In this document: positions 1-7,377 of the stretch, piece by piece
Layout: each line of letters starts with the position of its first letter
Position numbering within the stretch: the first letter of the stretch is position 1
Origin: Candidatus Aalborgicola bjergmarkensis
Lineage (GTDB): Bacteria; Pseudomonadota; Gammaproteobacteria; Burkholderiales; Burkholderiaceae_C
DNA length: 14,787 nucleotides
Assembly: GCA_016708725.1 (NCBI GenBank)
Contig: JADJFE010000024.1
Span: 1 to 14,787, forward strand
Direction of reading: 5' to 3'
The notes under the pieces: generated by a model
The model's input: the letters and a program-made list of their open reading frames with translations, nothing else
Told to the model about the DNA's origin: nothing
Database searches by the model: none
Translations under genes and position numbers: made by a program

Positions 1-2
1 CA

Positions 3-1226
3 AGCAATGGCCTGGACGCCCTGGATCGCTTCGGTAATACCGTGATCAATTCACCCACAAATTTCTCTGGCGCATCCGGCCAGGTTCTGGTACCGCAGAC
101 ACCGCCGGAATGTTCCTTGACGGTGTCCCCGATGGTCATCACGGTTGGTGATGTTGCCAACATCACAGCCACTTGCAACCCGGCGGCAACTAGCTACTTC
201 TGGACGGGCGGCACCTGTGCTGGCACCTCGGGGGCAACCTGCAGGGTTGTGCCAACAAGTACAACGACCTACACCGTAACGGGGGCCAATGGGGGCGGAA
301 CCGGAGCGGCGGCCAGCGCCACGGTAACGGTAACAATTGCAGCCAACCCGACGTCTTACACCGTACCCGGAACGCTGGGCAATGATGTTTTTGTTCTCAC
401 CGCTGGCAACAGTTACTACGGCGGCGGTGGCAATGACACCTTCATCATCAGCCCCAGCACCTTGCGTGGCGACGTTACGGCCAAGATCATCGACACCGAA
501 GGGGATAACCTTATCCAGCTGGTCGATGGTTTGACCGTTACGGCCAGTACTTTCTACAACGATGCCGCGCAGCTCACGCTCTCCAACGGGGCCAGGGTGC
601 AGATACTTGGCGCGTCGAAGTTCAAGTTCCAGCTGGGTGCCAATGCCCTGGCCGGTGATACCGCAGATGTTGTGACCTATAGCCAGTTTGTCACCAGCCT
701 GGGTGCATCCCTGAGCAGCACACTGCCGGCATCGGGCACAGCAGGTTATGTCGTGCCAACGGGCTTTACCCAGGCATCCTTGCCTGTGCCCGCCGTGGCA
801 GCCAATGCCAGCACCGTACCGGGAACCCTGGCAGATGATGTGCTCGTGCCCTCGGGCGGCAACAACCACCTCGGTGGCGGCGGTAACGACACCTACATCA
901 TCAGCCCCTACACCTTGGGTGGCACGGTAACTGCCAAGATCATCGACACCGAGGGCAGCAATGTGATCCAGTTGGTCAACGGCATGACGATTGCCTCCAG
1001 CAGCTTTTTCAATAACGCCGTGCAACTGACGCTATCCAATGGCGCGACGGTGCAAATCCTGGGGGCATCCGGCTTTGGCTACCAGTTGGGTGCCAATGCC
1101 CCGGCAGGTGAGGTGGCCACCAGCCTGGGCTACGCGCAGTTCGCTGCGGCACTGGGCGCAAGTGTTCCGGCAGCAGGTGCGGCTGCGGTGGGTGGCAGTG
1201 CCAACTTTGTTGTTTCAAGGCCATGA
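3..1226 (+). CDS. Ig-like/RTX-like repeat exported protein, 5'-truncated by window (copy 1)
   Basis: The reading frame is open to the first base, so the gene starts upstream; the GTG at 42 is only an internal codon. An Ig-like domain with four cysteines (nt about 110-340) is followed by two RTX-like modules (about 360-660 and 810-1110). Each module carries a GGGGNDT(F/Y)IIS turn, as in hemolysin-type calcium-binding repeats, then a conserved TAKIIDTEG block and a QLTLSNGA.VQILGA block. The protein ends in NFVVSRP. RTX-type proteins are usually secreted and fold on binding calcium; surface location here is inference. Its TGA overlaps the ATG of the next gene (ATGA at 1223), so the two are probably translationally coupled. 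A paralogue lies at 5512-7357. The substrate or partner is unknown. Confidence 0.75.
   Translation, partial: SNGLDALDRFGNTVINSPTNFSGASGQVLVPQTPPECSLTVSPMVITVGDVANITATCNPAATSYFWTGGTCAGTSGATCRVVPTSTTTYTVTGANGGGTGAAASATVTVTIAANPTSYTVPGTLGNDVFVLTAGNSYYGGGGNDTFIISPSTLRGDVTAKIIDTEGDNLIQLVDGLTVTASTFYNDAAQLTLSNGARVQILGASKFKFQLGANALAGDTADVVTYSQFVTSLGASLSSTLPASGTAGYVVPTGFTQASLPVPAVAANASTVPGTLADDVLVPSGGNNHLGGGGNDTYIISPYTLGGTVTAKIIDTEGSNVIQLVNGMTIASSSFFNNAVQLTLSNGATVQILGASGFGYQLGANAPAGEVATSLGYAQFAAALGASVPAAGAAAVGGSANFVVSRP
314..1226 (+). repeat. Long direct repeat, unit 1 (RTX-like coding region)
   Basis: This stretch and 6446-7357 are close homologues at the DNA level, with long identical runs such as CACGGTAACGGTAACAATTG. 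The offset is 6132 at the start and 6131 at the end. Weaker similarity extends left to about 108 across the Ig-like domain. Confidence 0.85.
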
Positions 1227-1420
1227 GCGCGCAAAACCTGTCTAAGTGGGCGCAAAGCGTTTGGCGGAGGAACTTCGGCGTTTGGTTCATGGCATTGGCC
1301 GGTGGCTTGGCGCTTACGCCCGCGTTTTCCGCCGATAGCGTGCCGCAGGGATCATTGCCGGTTGTTGCCGGCTGGAATCTTCTTGGCAACGCCAGCAAGA
1401 CGCCCATCGATGCAGGGTGA
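1223..1420 (+). pseudogene. 5' fragment of exported metallophosphatase gene, cut by IS
   Basis: This is the N-terminal 60 codons of the phosphatase gene that resumes at 2861. The start ATG overlaps the upstream stop (ATGA), with a short AAGG upstream. The fragment encodes a signal peptide: a basic region KWAQSVWRRN, a hydrophobic stretch FGVWFMALAGGLAL, and a likely cleavage site after AFSA. After it comes the beginning of a GWNLLGN module. The IS enters after codon 63 (TPID), and translation ends at a TGA inside the element's left end at 1418-1420. Joined to codon 2861 the sequence reads TPIDVASTFGD without a frame change. The signal peptide is therefore now separated from the enzyme. Confidence 0.85.
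1403..1412. repeat. Target-site duplication, left copy (10 bp)
   Basis: CCCATCGATG immediately precedes the left end of the IS and is identical to 2861-2870 just after the right end. A 10-bp direct repeat fits the 8-10 bp duplications known for the ISAs1 family. Confidence 0.9.
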
Positions 1421-1526
1421 ATTTGTCCAACGCAAAAAATTGATAGAAATCAACTGTTTAGTTAATACAGCCGGACTAGTCCTGGCGCAACTGGTATAAA
1501 GCGCGACTTGGAGCAAACAGGCTAAT

Positions 1527-1594
1527 CCGGCAAAGCTGTTGCCGGGATCGGCTTGCGCCCGAGACAACTCGTAACGGTTGCAGCAAAGCAACCG
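1527..1594 (+). repeat. Two hairpins in the IS leader
   Basis: Two perfect inverted repeats lie upstream of the transposase start. The first is CCGGCAA-AGCTG-TTGCCGG (1527-1545). The second is CGGTTGC-AGCAAA-GCAACCG (1575-1594). Neither is followed by a T run, so they are not intrinsic terminators. Structured leaders in insertion sequences can limit translation from transcripts entering from the host gene; that role is inference here. Confidence 0.45.
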
Positions 1595-1665
1595 ACGCCC
1601 CAAGCCCGTTCGTCTGACTCATCGCGGGGCGGGAGGAATCACAATTCACAGGAGAGGCCAAGATC

Positions 1666-2839
1666 ATGCTGACTGCCAAGCAAATGTGCTCACTACCCGA
1701 CTGCTTTAAGAACATTCCCGATCCCCGACGCGCGCAGGGGCGACGCCATCGTTTGCCAGTGGTGCTGGCCATTGCGGCTGGTGCGATTCTGTGCGGCATG
1801 CGCGGCTACAGTGCCATCGCGCAATGGGCCAACGCGCTGGGACCGAAAGCACGGGCGCGGTTTGGTTGCCGCCGTGTGAAAGGCGTCTATCGCGTGCCGA
1901 GCACGTTTGTCATTCGCGATTGCCTAGTGCGCATTGAAGCCGGTGCGCTGGACCACGCTGGCGGCATGGAACCAAACTTTTGGGGGCACGGATCAAGGGA
2001 TATCCATTGATGGCAAGACAATGAAGAATGCCATTGACGAAGATGGCAACCAAACGCATATCCTGAGCGCAATCGGGCACGAAACGGCGACGTGCTTCGC
2101 CCAAAAAAAAGTCGACAGTCTGCCTATAGTGGGCAGCGACGAAGTCAAGCGTACCAACGAGATCGGCATGGCCATTCCTTTGCTTGCAAACTGCGCGCTT
2201 GCGGGCAAGGATGTCACAGCCGATGCCCTGCTGACGCAGCGCAGCATCGCGACGTATATCGTCGAGCAGAAAGGGCATTACCATTTCACCGTGAAAGGGT
2301 AACCAGCCCACTTTGGAGGAGGACATCGCACTTATTTTTGCGCAGCGTGGGGCAGCGGACTTTGTCGAGATAACACCACCCGACCATGAAGCCGCATCGA
2401 GACTCGGCGCATCTGGTGCACTACGGCGCTCAATGACTACCTCGATTTTCCTCACGTGGGCCAAGTCTTTATGATCGAGCGTGAAGCGTTCAACAAGAAA
2501 TCAGGCAAGTCCAGCCACGAGATCGCGCTGGGGTCACCAGTCGGCCGCCGAATGAAGCGTCGCCCCAGCGACTGTTGTGGCCATCAATCGCGGCCACTGG
2601 CGCATCGAGAGTGTTCATTACATCATCGACTGGAACTACGATGAGGATCGCCCCGTATCCGTGCCGGTAATGGCCCAGAAAACATCACTCTCCTACGCCG
2701 CTTCGCTATCGGCTTGCTGAAGTCGATCCAAAAGCCCACTCAAACAATCGCTTCGTTGATGCGCGACCTGTCGTTTCGCACCCGCCGTGTCTTCGATCTG
2801 CTTCGCCTGACCAAAAATTCGGCTCCCGGCTACGCCTGA
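1666..2839 (+). pseudogene. ISAs1-family DDE transposase, multiply frameshifted
   Basis: The ATG at 1666 follows AGGAGAGG at good spacing. The N-terminus (LPDCFKNIPDPRR...) is the ISAs1/H-repeat-associated domain. The catalytic triad is visible across frames: D in SIDGKT (about 2004), D in DVTADALLTQ (about 2220) and E in HWRIES (about 2605). Frame breaks occur near 1953 (+1 or -2), 2298 (+1, after FTVKG), 2393, 2533, 2581 and 2654 (each -1). Repairing them gives about 392 codons ending at TGA 2837-2839, normal for the family. As it reads, no active transposase can be made. Four of the six breaks look like a G or C run one base short, so sequence error is possible. Confidence 0.88.
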
Positions 2840-2857
2840 TCGGAGAACAAATTTACC

Positions 2858-5515
2858 GTGCCCATCGATGTCGCCAGCACCTTTGGTGACGCGACGCTGG
2901 TGTCCTCGGTGTGGAAGTGGCTGGCGCAGGAGGGGCGCTGGGCGTTTTACACGCCGGCCATGTCCACCCAGGAATTGAGCAGCCACGTGAGCGCGAAGGG
3001 GTATGCGCCGCTCACGTCCATCGGCGGCGGCGAAGGCTTCTGGCTCAACGCCCGGATCGCCTTCTCCGCGACACAGCCGGCCGGGGTGCGCGTGGGTGCG
3101 GCGCAGATCAGCGACCATTTGTTGCCGGGCTGGAATCTGGTGGCCATCGGCGAGTTGCTGGCGCCCGCAGAGTTCAATCTGGCGCTGGGGCCGCAGGGCG
3201 CTGCGCAGACATCATCCAACTTCACTTCCCTTTGGGCTTGGGATGCGGCCCGCAGTGCCTGGTATTTCTACGCGCCCAGTCTGGCGACGGAGGCTGGCGG
3301 CCAGGCCTTGAGTGACTATGTTCGCTCCCGAAACTACCTTGATTTTCGTGCGGAAAACGTGACCCTGGGGCCACCGAGGGGCTTTTGGCTCAGCCTTCCG
3401 GCTAACTGGCGGCCACCGGCGCCAGCGCCGCACGCCGTGATCGGCAGCTGCCCGGCGGGTGCGACGCGGCAGGCCATCAGCTTCGTGCATGTGGCGGATC
3501 TGCATGCCAACTTCGATCCCCTCCAGGACAAGTACGCGCGCATTCGTGCTTACTACCAGCAGGTGCTCGCAGAGAACCCCAACACCGTTTTCACCAACGC
3601 GGGAGACGACCACGAAAAGGGATCGCTGGCCGAGGCGCTCTCGTTCGGACGGGCGACGCTGGAAGCCACGCAGGCGATGAAGTTCGATGTGCGCACCCTG
3701 GGTAATCATGATTTCGCGTGGGGCGAGAGCCATCTGCTGGATTTTGCCAACGATCCCTTCAGCCTGGTGTTGTTGAGCGGGACACGCTACACAGGCAGTG
3801 ATCCGCGCGGTTTCGGTGCGTCCGAGTATGGCGTGAAGCAGGTGGGCTGTCTCAAGGTGGGCTTTTTCGGTATGGTTTCATCGCCCTGGAACGAACTGGA
3901 CCAGACCTACACGGGCAACTATCTGCCCAATTTCACGACCGATTTTGACGATGTGCGGGTTGCCAGCAATATCCTTGCGCAGCACCGCAACGAGGTTGAC
4001 CTGATGGTGATGCTCAGCCATCTGGGAGTGGTTGTGGATATTCCGGTGGCGCAGGCGGTGACCGGCATTGATCTGGTTCTGGGCGGACATTCCCACGCCG
4101 GAGCCAGCGTACAGACGGTGAACAAGACGCTGGTGGTGCAGCCCGATTTCTTTGGCGACGGGGTTACACGGATCGACATTGACGTGGACCTGGCGACGAA
4201 GACCATTGTCGGGACGCGGCGCACCGAAGTGCCGGTGCGCACACTCACCGCACGCGATGCGGCCACGACCTCGTTCATGCAGGGACTGGTGGCGAAGTAC
4301 GCGCCACAAGCCAATACGCCTGTTGCGCGCCTGGAAAAAGGTCGGCAGGGGGCAGAAATCGCGGCAATCGCCGCGCGCGCCGGGGTTGCTGCCTTGCAGG
4401 CGGATGGCGCGCTGCTCAATCCGGCAATGGTCAACCCCTACCGCAACGCCTGGCCAATCGGCGAGCTGACCCCGCAGGACTTTTACACGACCTACCTGGT
4501 GGAACGTCAAAAGTCCGACACGCCCGGTGCCACCAGTCTGTACGTGGTGGAAGTCAGCGGTGCGCAATGGGCGCGCATGCGTGCCGCGCAACCTGACTGG
4601 GTTTATCTCGGGCCAGAGAGTCCCCAGCTGGCGACGACCTACAAGGTGCTGCTGCATAAGGGCTCGGCGCTGAACCCGGCGCTGTTCTTTCCGTCCGACA
4701 GCGTTCTTGGCGGTGTGCGCTTTGGCATGGAAACCTGGGAGGCACTGGACGGCTACGCCCGCGCACGCACAGCCGCCGGCCTCTATCTGGACAGCGACAA
4801 TCTCGTGGCGGTAGCGACGCAACTGGCCCGCTGGACATTCGCTGATGCCGCCGACCCCTTGCGTGCCGACACGGGTACGCTGACGCTGGGGTACCGGGAC
4901 ACGGCAGCGACGGGTTGGGGGCCAAAGGAGACCGTCTTTGCCGATACGGATGCCCTGGGACTGCCGGCTCTGGCTGGCAGCGTCAAGCGGGTCATGGCGA
5001 TTCCAACGACTGCGCCCGCCGAGGGGTATCGGGTGACACGTCCGGCGGGCGGCAATGGTGCCTTCGCGGCAGCCGGCTTGCTGGCGAATTACACGTTGGT
5101 AATGGATGTGCTGTGGCCTGTTGCCAGCGATGCAAAGTGGCGCTCACTGTTGCAGACATCCGCCGACAACGCGGACGATGGCGACTGGTTCGTGAACGCA
5201 GACCCGGCCGGGGGCACGGGTATTGGTCAGTACTTTGGGTCGATTCCTGCAAATCAGTGGGTGCGCCTCGGGTTGGTCGCGACCACCGCCGCGAGCGGCG
5301 GCGCCTTGCGCTTCTACATCAATGGTGAACTGGCAGGAGTGAAGGACGATGCCGGGCAGCGCTGGGCTTTGGGCAACAGTTTTCTGCTTTTTGCCGACAA
5401 CTCGTGGGAGACGCAGCCGGCCTTTGTCGCGGGTTTGCTGTTTGCGGACCAGGCACTGGGCGCGGTGCAGATGCGTGCGCTTGGCGGCCCCTCCGGTCGC
5501 TTTGAGCTGCCATGA
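2858..5515 (+). CDS. 5'-nucleotidase-type metallophosphatase, 3' part of IS-split gene
   Basis: True phosphatase sequence begins at 2861; the GTG at 2858 is the last codon of the IS and gives an accidental in-frame start without a signal peptide. Two GWNL...W.W...FY.P...GFW modules (the first split by the IS) precede a calcineurin-like metallophosphatase of the UshA/5'-nucleotidase type. Metal-binding motifs with residue numbers from 2858 are: ADLH (D214, H216), GDD (D250), GNHD (N283-D285), LSHLG (H388) and GGHSH (H411, H413). A reduced 5'-nucleotidase C-terminal domain follows (about 480-650), then a LamG/concanavalin-like end (about 700-880, ending near FYINGELAG and a LLFADQALG motif). 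The likely role was hydrolysis of nucleotides or other phosphate esters outside the cytoplasm. Substrate is not determinable here. The rejoined gene would encode about 944 aa. Confidence 0.85.
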   Translation: MPIDVASTFGDATLVSSVWKWLAQEGRWAFYTPAMSTQELSSHVSAKGYAPLTSIGGGEGFWLNARIAFSATQPAGVRVGAAQISDHLLPGWNLVAIGELLAPAEFNLALGPQGAAQTSSNFTSLWAWDAARSAWYFYAPSLATEAGGQALSDYVRSRNYLDFRAENVTLGPPRGFWLSLPANWRPPAPAPHAVIGSCPAGATRQAISFVHVADLHANFDPLQDKYARIRAYYQQVLAENPNTVFTNAGDDHEKGSLAEALSFGRATLEATQAMKFDVRTLGNHDFAWGESHLLDFANDPFSLVLLSGTRYTGSDPRGFGASEYGVKQVGCLKVGFFGMVSSPWNELDQTYTGNYLPNFTTDFDDVRVASNILAQHRNEVDLMVMLSHLGVVVDIPVAQAVTGIDLVLGGHSHAGASVQTVNKTLVVQPDFFGDGVTRIDIDVDLATKTIVGTRRTEVPVRTLTARDAATTSFMQGLVAKYAPQANTPVARLEKGRQGAEIAAIAARAGVAALQADGALLNPAMVNPYRNAWPIGELTPQDFYTTYLVERQKSDTPGATSLYVVEVSGAQWARMRAAQPDWVYLGPESPQLATTYKVLLHKGSALNPALFFPSDSVLGGVRFGMETWEALDGYARARTAAGLYLDSDNLVAVATQLARWTFADAADPLRADTGTLTLGYRDTAATGWGPKETVFADTDALGLPALAGSVKRVMAIPTTAPAEGYRVTRPAGGNGAFAAAGLLANYTLVMDVLWPVASDAKWRSLLQTSADNADDGDWFVNADPAGGTGIGQYFGSIPANQWVRLGLVATTAASGGALRFYINGELAGVKDDAGQRWALGNSFLLFADNSWETQPAFVAGLLFADQALGAVQMRALGGPSGRFELP
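2861..2870. repeat. Target-site duplication, right copy (10 bp)
   Basis: CCCATCGATG directly follows the IS right end and matches 1403-1412 exactly. It encodes P-I-D of the phosphatase plus the first base of the next codon. Confidence 0.9.
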
Positions 5516-5561
5516 CAATACATCGCACCAGGTTGCCAGTGCCGGGATCGGGCGGCGCGTC

Positions 5562-7061
5562 GTGGCTGTAGTGGCGACCCTGCTCTTTGTTTCTGTCGCT
5601 GGTGCAGCCGACCACGCCTACGACGCGACCACCCGGTTAACCACAGTCACATATGCGGGCGAAGATGTGTTTCCGACACCTCCCAGCGTGCCAGAGTCAG
5701 GAATATCCAGTTGCAATCTGAACGCCAATCCGGACACCATCAACGCTGGCTTGAGTTCAACCCTGACGGCCACATGCACCCCAATGGCCGCTTCCTATGC
5801 CTGGTCGGACAGCACTTGCGACAAAACCAGGAATACCTGCACCGTAACGCCTGCGTCGACAACCACTTACACCGTAGCAGGAACCAGTTGGGGTGGAGCC
5901 GGTACAGAGGTTAGTGCGGTTGTAACCGTGAATGCATGCATCCCTGCCCTGAACCCTGCCAGTGCTTCTGTCGGTGCTACGGCGTTCACTGGTAGCGTGA
6001 ATGTGACATCTTCTTGTGCATGGACGGCTACAAGCAACGCAAGCTGGCTCACCATAACCTCGGGCGCATCGGGCAATAGCAGTGGCAGTGGCAGTGGCAG
6101 TGGCAGTGGCAGTGGCAGTGGCACTGTGGCCTATGCGGTTGCGGCCAACACGGACACGACGGCACGCACGGGAACGCTAAGCATTGCGGGCACGACATTC
6201 ACCGTGGCGCAAGCCGCCGCTTCGATGGTCACGGCACCTGTCTGTACCCTGAGCGCCAATCCGGCATCGATCCCTGCGGGTGGCAGTTCAACCCTCACCG
6301 CCAGTTGCAACCCGGCGGCAAGCGGTTACATCTGGACGGGTGGCAGCTGTGCCGGAACTTCGGGGGCGATCTGCACGGTCACACCAGCCAGCACGACCAC
6401 CTATAGCGTTGTCGGCGTCAACGCAAGCGGAACCAATCAGGCAGCCAGCGCCACGGTAACGGTAACAATTGCAGCCAACCCAACGTCTTACACCGTACCC
6501 GGCACCTTGGGCAACGATGTCTTTGTTCTCACAGCCGGAAACAGCTACTACGGCGGCGGTGGCAATGACACCTTCATCCTCAGCCCCAGCACCTTGCGCA
6601 GCGACCTTACGGCCAAGATCATCGACACCGAAGGGGATAACCTCATCCAACTGGTCGATGGTTTGACCGTGACAGCCAGTACTTTTTACAACGATGCCGC
6701 ACAGCTCACGCTCTCTACGGGAGCCAGGGTGCAGATACTTGGCGCATCGAAGTTCAAATTTCAACTGGGTGCCAATGCGCTTGCTGGTGACGCAGCAGAT
6801 GTTTTGACCTACAGCCAGTTTGTCACCAGCCTGGGTGCTTCCTTGTCTGGAACACTTCCGGCATCGGGTACAGCAGGCTATGCCGTGCCGACGGGCTTTA
6901 CCCAGGCATCTTTACCTGTGCCAGCCGTGGCAGCCAATGCCAGCACCGTACCGGGAACCTTGGCAGATGATGTTCTCGTGCCCGCAGGCGGCAACAACTA
7001 CCTCGGTGGCGGCAGCAACGACACTTCCGCGAAATCAGCCCCTTCACCTTGGGCACGGTAA
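5562..7061 (+). CDS. Ig-like/BACON-like/RTX-like exported protein (copy 2), frameshifted at both ends
   Basis: The frame encodes a hydrophobic signal segment (VVAVVATLLFVSVAGAA) with no ATG. The GTG at 5562 is the best in-frame start. More likely the true start was ATG 5512, which overlaps the phosphatase stop (ATGA); one extra base near 5550, in a G run, would give a basic MTIHRTR leader joined to the signal core. In order: a four-cysteine Ig-like repeat (5707-5930); a BACON-like domain with CAWTATSNASWLTITSG (about 5936-6215), holding a Ser-Gly repeat; a second Ig-like repeat (6240-6465); one full RTX-like module (about 6480-6900); and the start of another. The frame ends at TAA 7059-7061 inside that last module. 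From about 6444 onward it closely matches copy 1. Confidence 0.75.
   Translation: MAVVATLLFVSVAGAADHAYDATTRLTTVTYAGEDVFPTPPSVPESGISSCNLNANPDTINAGLSSTLTATCTPMAASYAWSDSTCDKTRNTCTVTPASTTTYTVAGTSWGGAGTEVSAVVTVNACIPALNPASASVGATAFTGSVNVTSSCAWTATSNASWLTITSGASGNSSGSGSGSGSGSGSGTVAYAVAANTDTTARTGTLSIAGTTFTVAQAAASMVTAPVCTLSANPASIPAGGSSTLTASCNPAASGYIWTGGSCAGTSGAICTVTPASTTTYSVVGVNASGTNQAASATVTVTIAANPTSYTVPGTLGNDVFVLTAGNSYYGGGGNDTFILSPSTLRSDLTAKIIDTEGDNLIQLVDGLTVTASTFYNDAAQLTLSTGARVQILGASKFKFQLGANALAGDAADVLTYSQFVTSLGASLSGTLPASGTAGYAVPTGFTQASLPVPAVAANASTVPGTLADDVLVPAGGNNYLGGGSNDTSAKSAPSPWAR
6081..6122 (+). repeat. AGTGGC hexanucleotide repeat, 7 perfect units
   Basis: Seven uninterrupted AGTGGC units encode (Ser-Gly)7 inside the BACON-like domain of copy 2. 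Length changes would keep the reading frame and alter only a flexible loop. Slipped-strand variation is plausible. Confidence 0.9.
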
Positions 7062-7357
7062 CCCCAAGATCATCGACACCGAGGGCGGCAATGCGATCCA
7101 GTTAGTCAACGGCACGACGGTTTGCGTCCAGCAGCGCTTTTCAATAACGCCTACAACTGACGCTATCCAATGGCGCGACGGTGCAAATCCTGGGGGCATC
7201 CGGCTTTGGCTACCAGTTGGGTGCCAATGCCCCGGCAGGGCAGACGGCCACCAGCCTGGGCTACGCGCAGTTCGCTGCCACACTGGGCGCAAGCGTTCCG
7301 GCAGCAGGTGCGGCTGCGGTGGGCGGCAGCACCAACTTTGTAGTTTCAAGGCCATGA
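6446..7357 (+). repeat. Long direct repeat, unit 2 (RTX-like coding region)
   Basis: This is the partner of 314-1226 in the same orientation. Divergence is mostly substitutions, except for a dense group of indels at 7025-7140. Recombination between the units would remove the phosphatase gene and IS and leave one chimeric RTX-like gene. Confidence 0.85.
7062..7357 (+). pseudogene. Out-of-frame C-terminal remnant of RTX-like copy 2
   Basis: DNA homology to copy 1 continues after the premature stop to TGA 7355-7357, encoding a near-identical end (GYQLGANAPAG ... NFVVSRP) in another frame. Comparison with copy 1 shows about six small length differences between 7025 and 7140: +2, -3, -1, +1, +1 and -1, net -1. 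The last third (from about 7163) is clean again. The stop lies 20 bp from the convergent alpha-E gene, with no terminator visible between them. Confidence 0.8.
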
Positions 7358-7377
7358 ACGCCAGTGTCAGTGTGTGT

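Larger units (their letters stand above)
1413..2860 (+). mobile_element. ISAs1-family insertion sequence, 1448 bp, transposase broken
   Basis: The ends form imperfect inverted repeats: left CAGGGTGAATTTGTCC (1413-1428), right end read inward CACGGTAAATTTGTTC (2860-2845), 13 of 16 bases matching. They are flanked by a perfect 10-bp direct repeat. One transposase gene (1666-2839) fills most of the element. About 250 bp of untranslated leader lies on the left, with two perfect short inverted repeats and a possible extended -10 (TGGTATAAA, 1492-1500). Family assignment rests on the transposase motifs, length and duplication size. The element separates the signal peptide of the phosphatase from its catalytic part. 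Its last three bases, GTG, lie in frame with the downstream phosphatase codons. Confidence 0.9.

Noticed and set aside
51..1025. Long minus-strand frame (324 aa) opposite copy 1
   Set aside because: It mirrors the repeat structure of the + strand gene, has low-complexity Gly/Val/Asp composition and no recognisable domain. The same shadow appears opposite copy 2.
1440..1466. Sigma-70 promoter TTGATA-N17-TAATAC in the IS leader
   Set aside because: The spacing is right, but the -10 matches only three of six bases; too weak to list.
3878..4822. Minus-strand frame of 314 aa inside the phosphatase
   Set aside because: It lies opposite the metallophosphatase catalytic motifs, has shadow-type His/Arg/Gly composition and no family resemblance.
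6081..6122. On/off phase-variation switch
   Set aside because: A 6-bp unit keeps the reading frame whatever the copy number.
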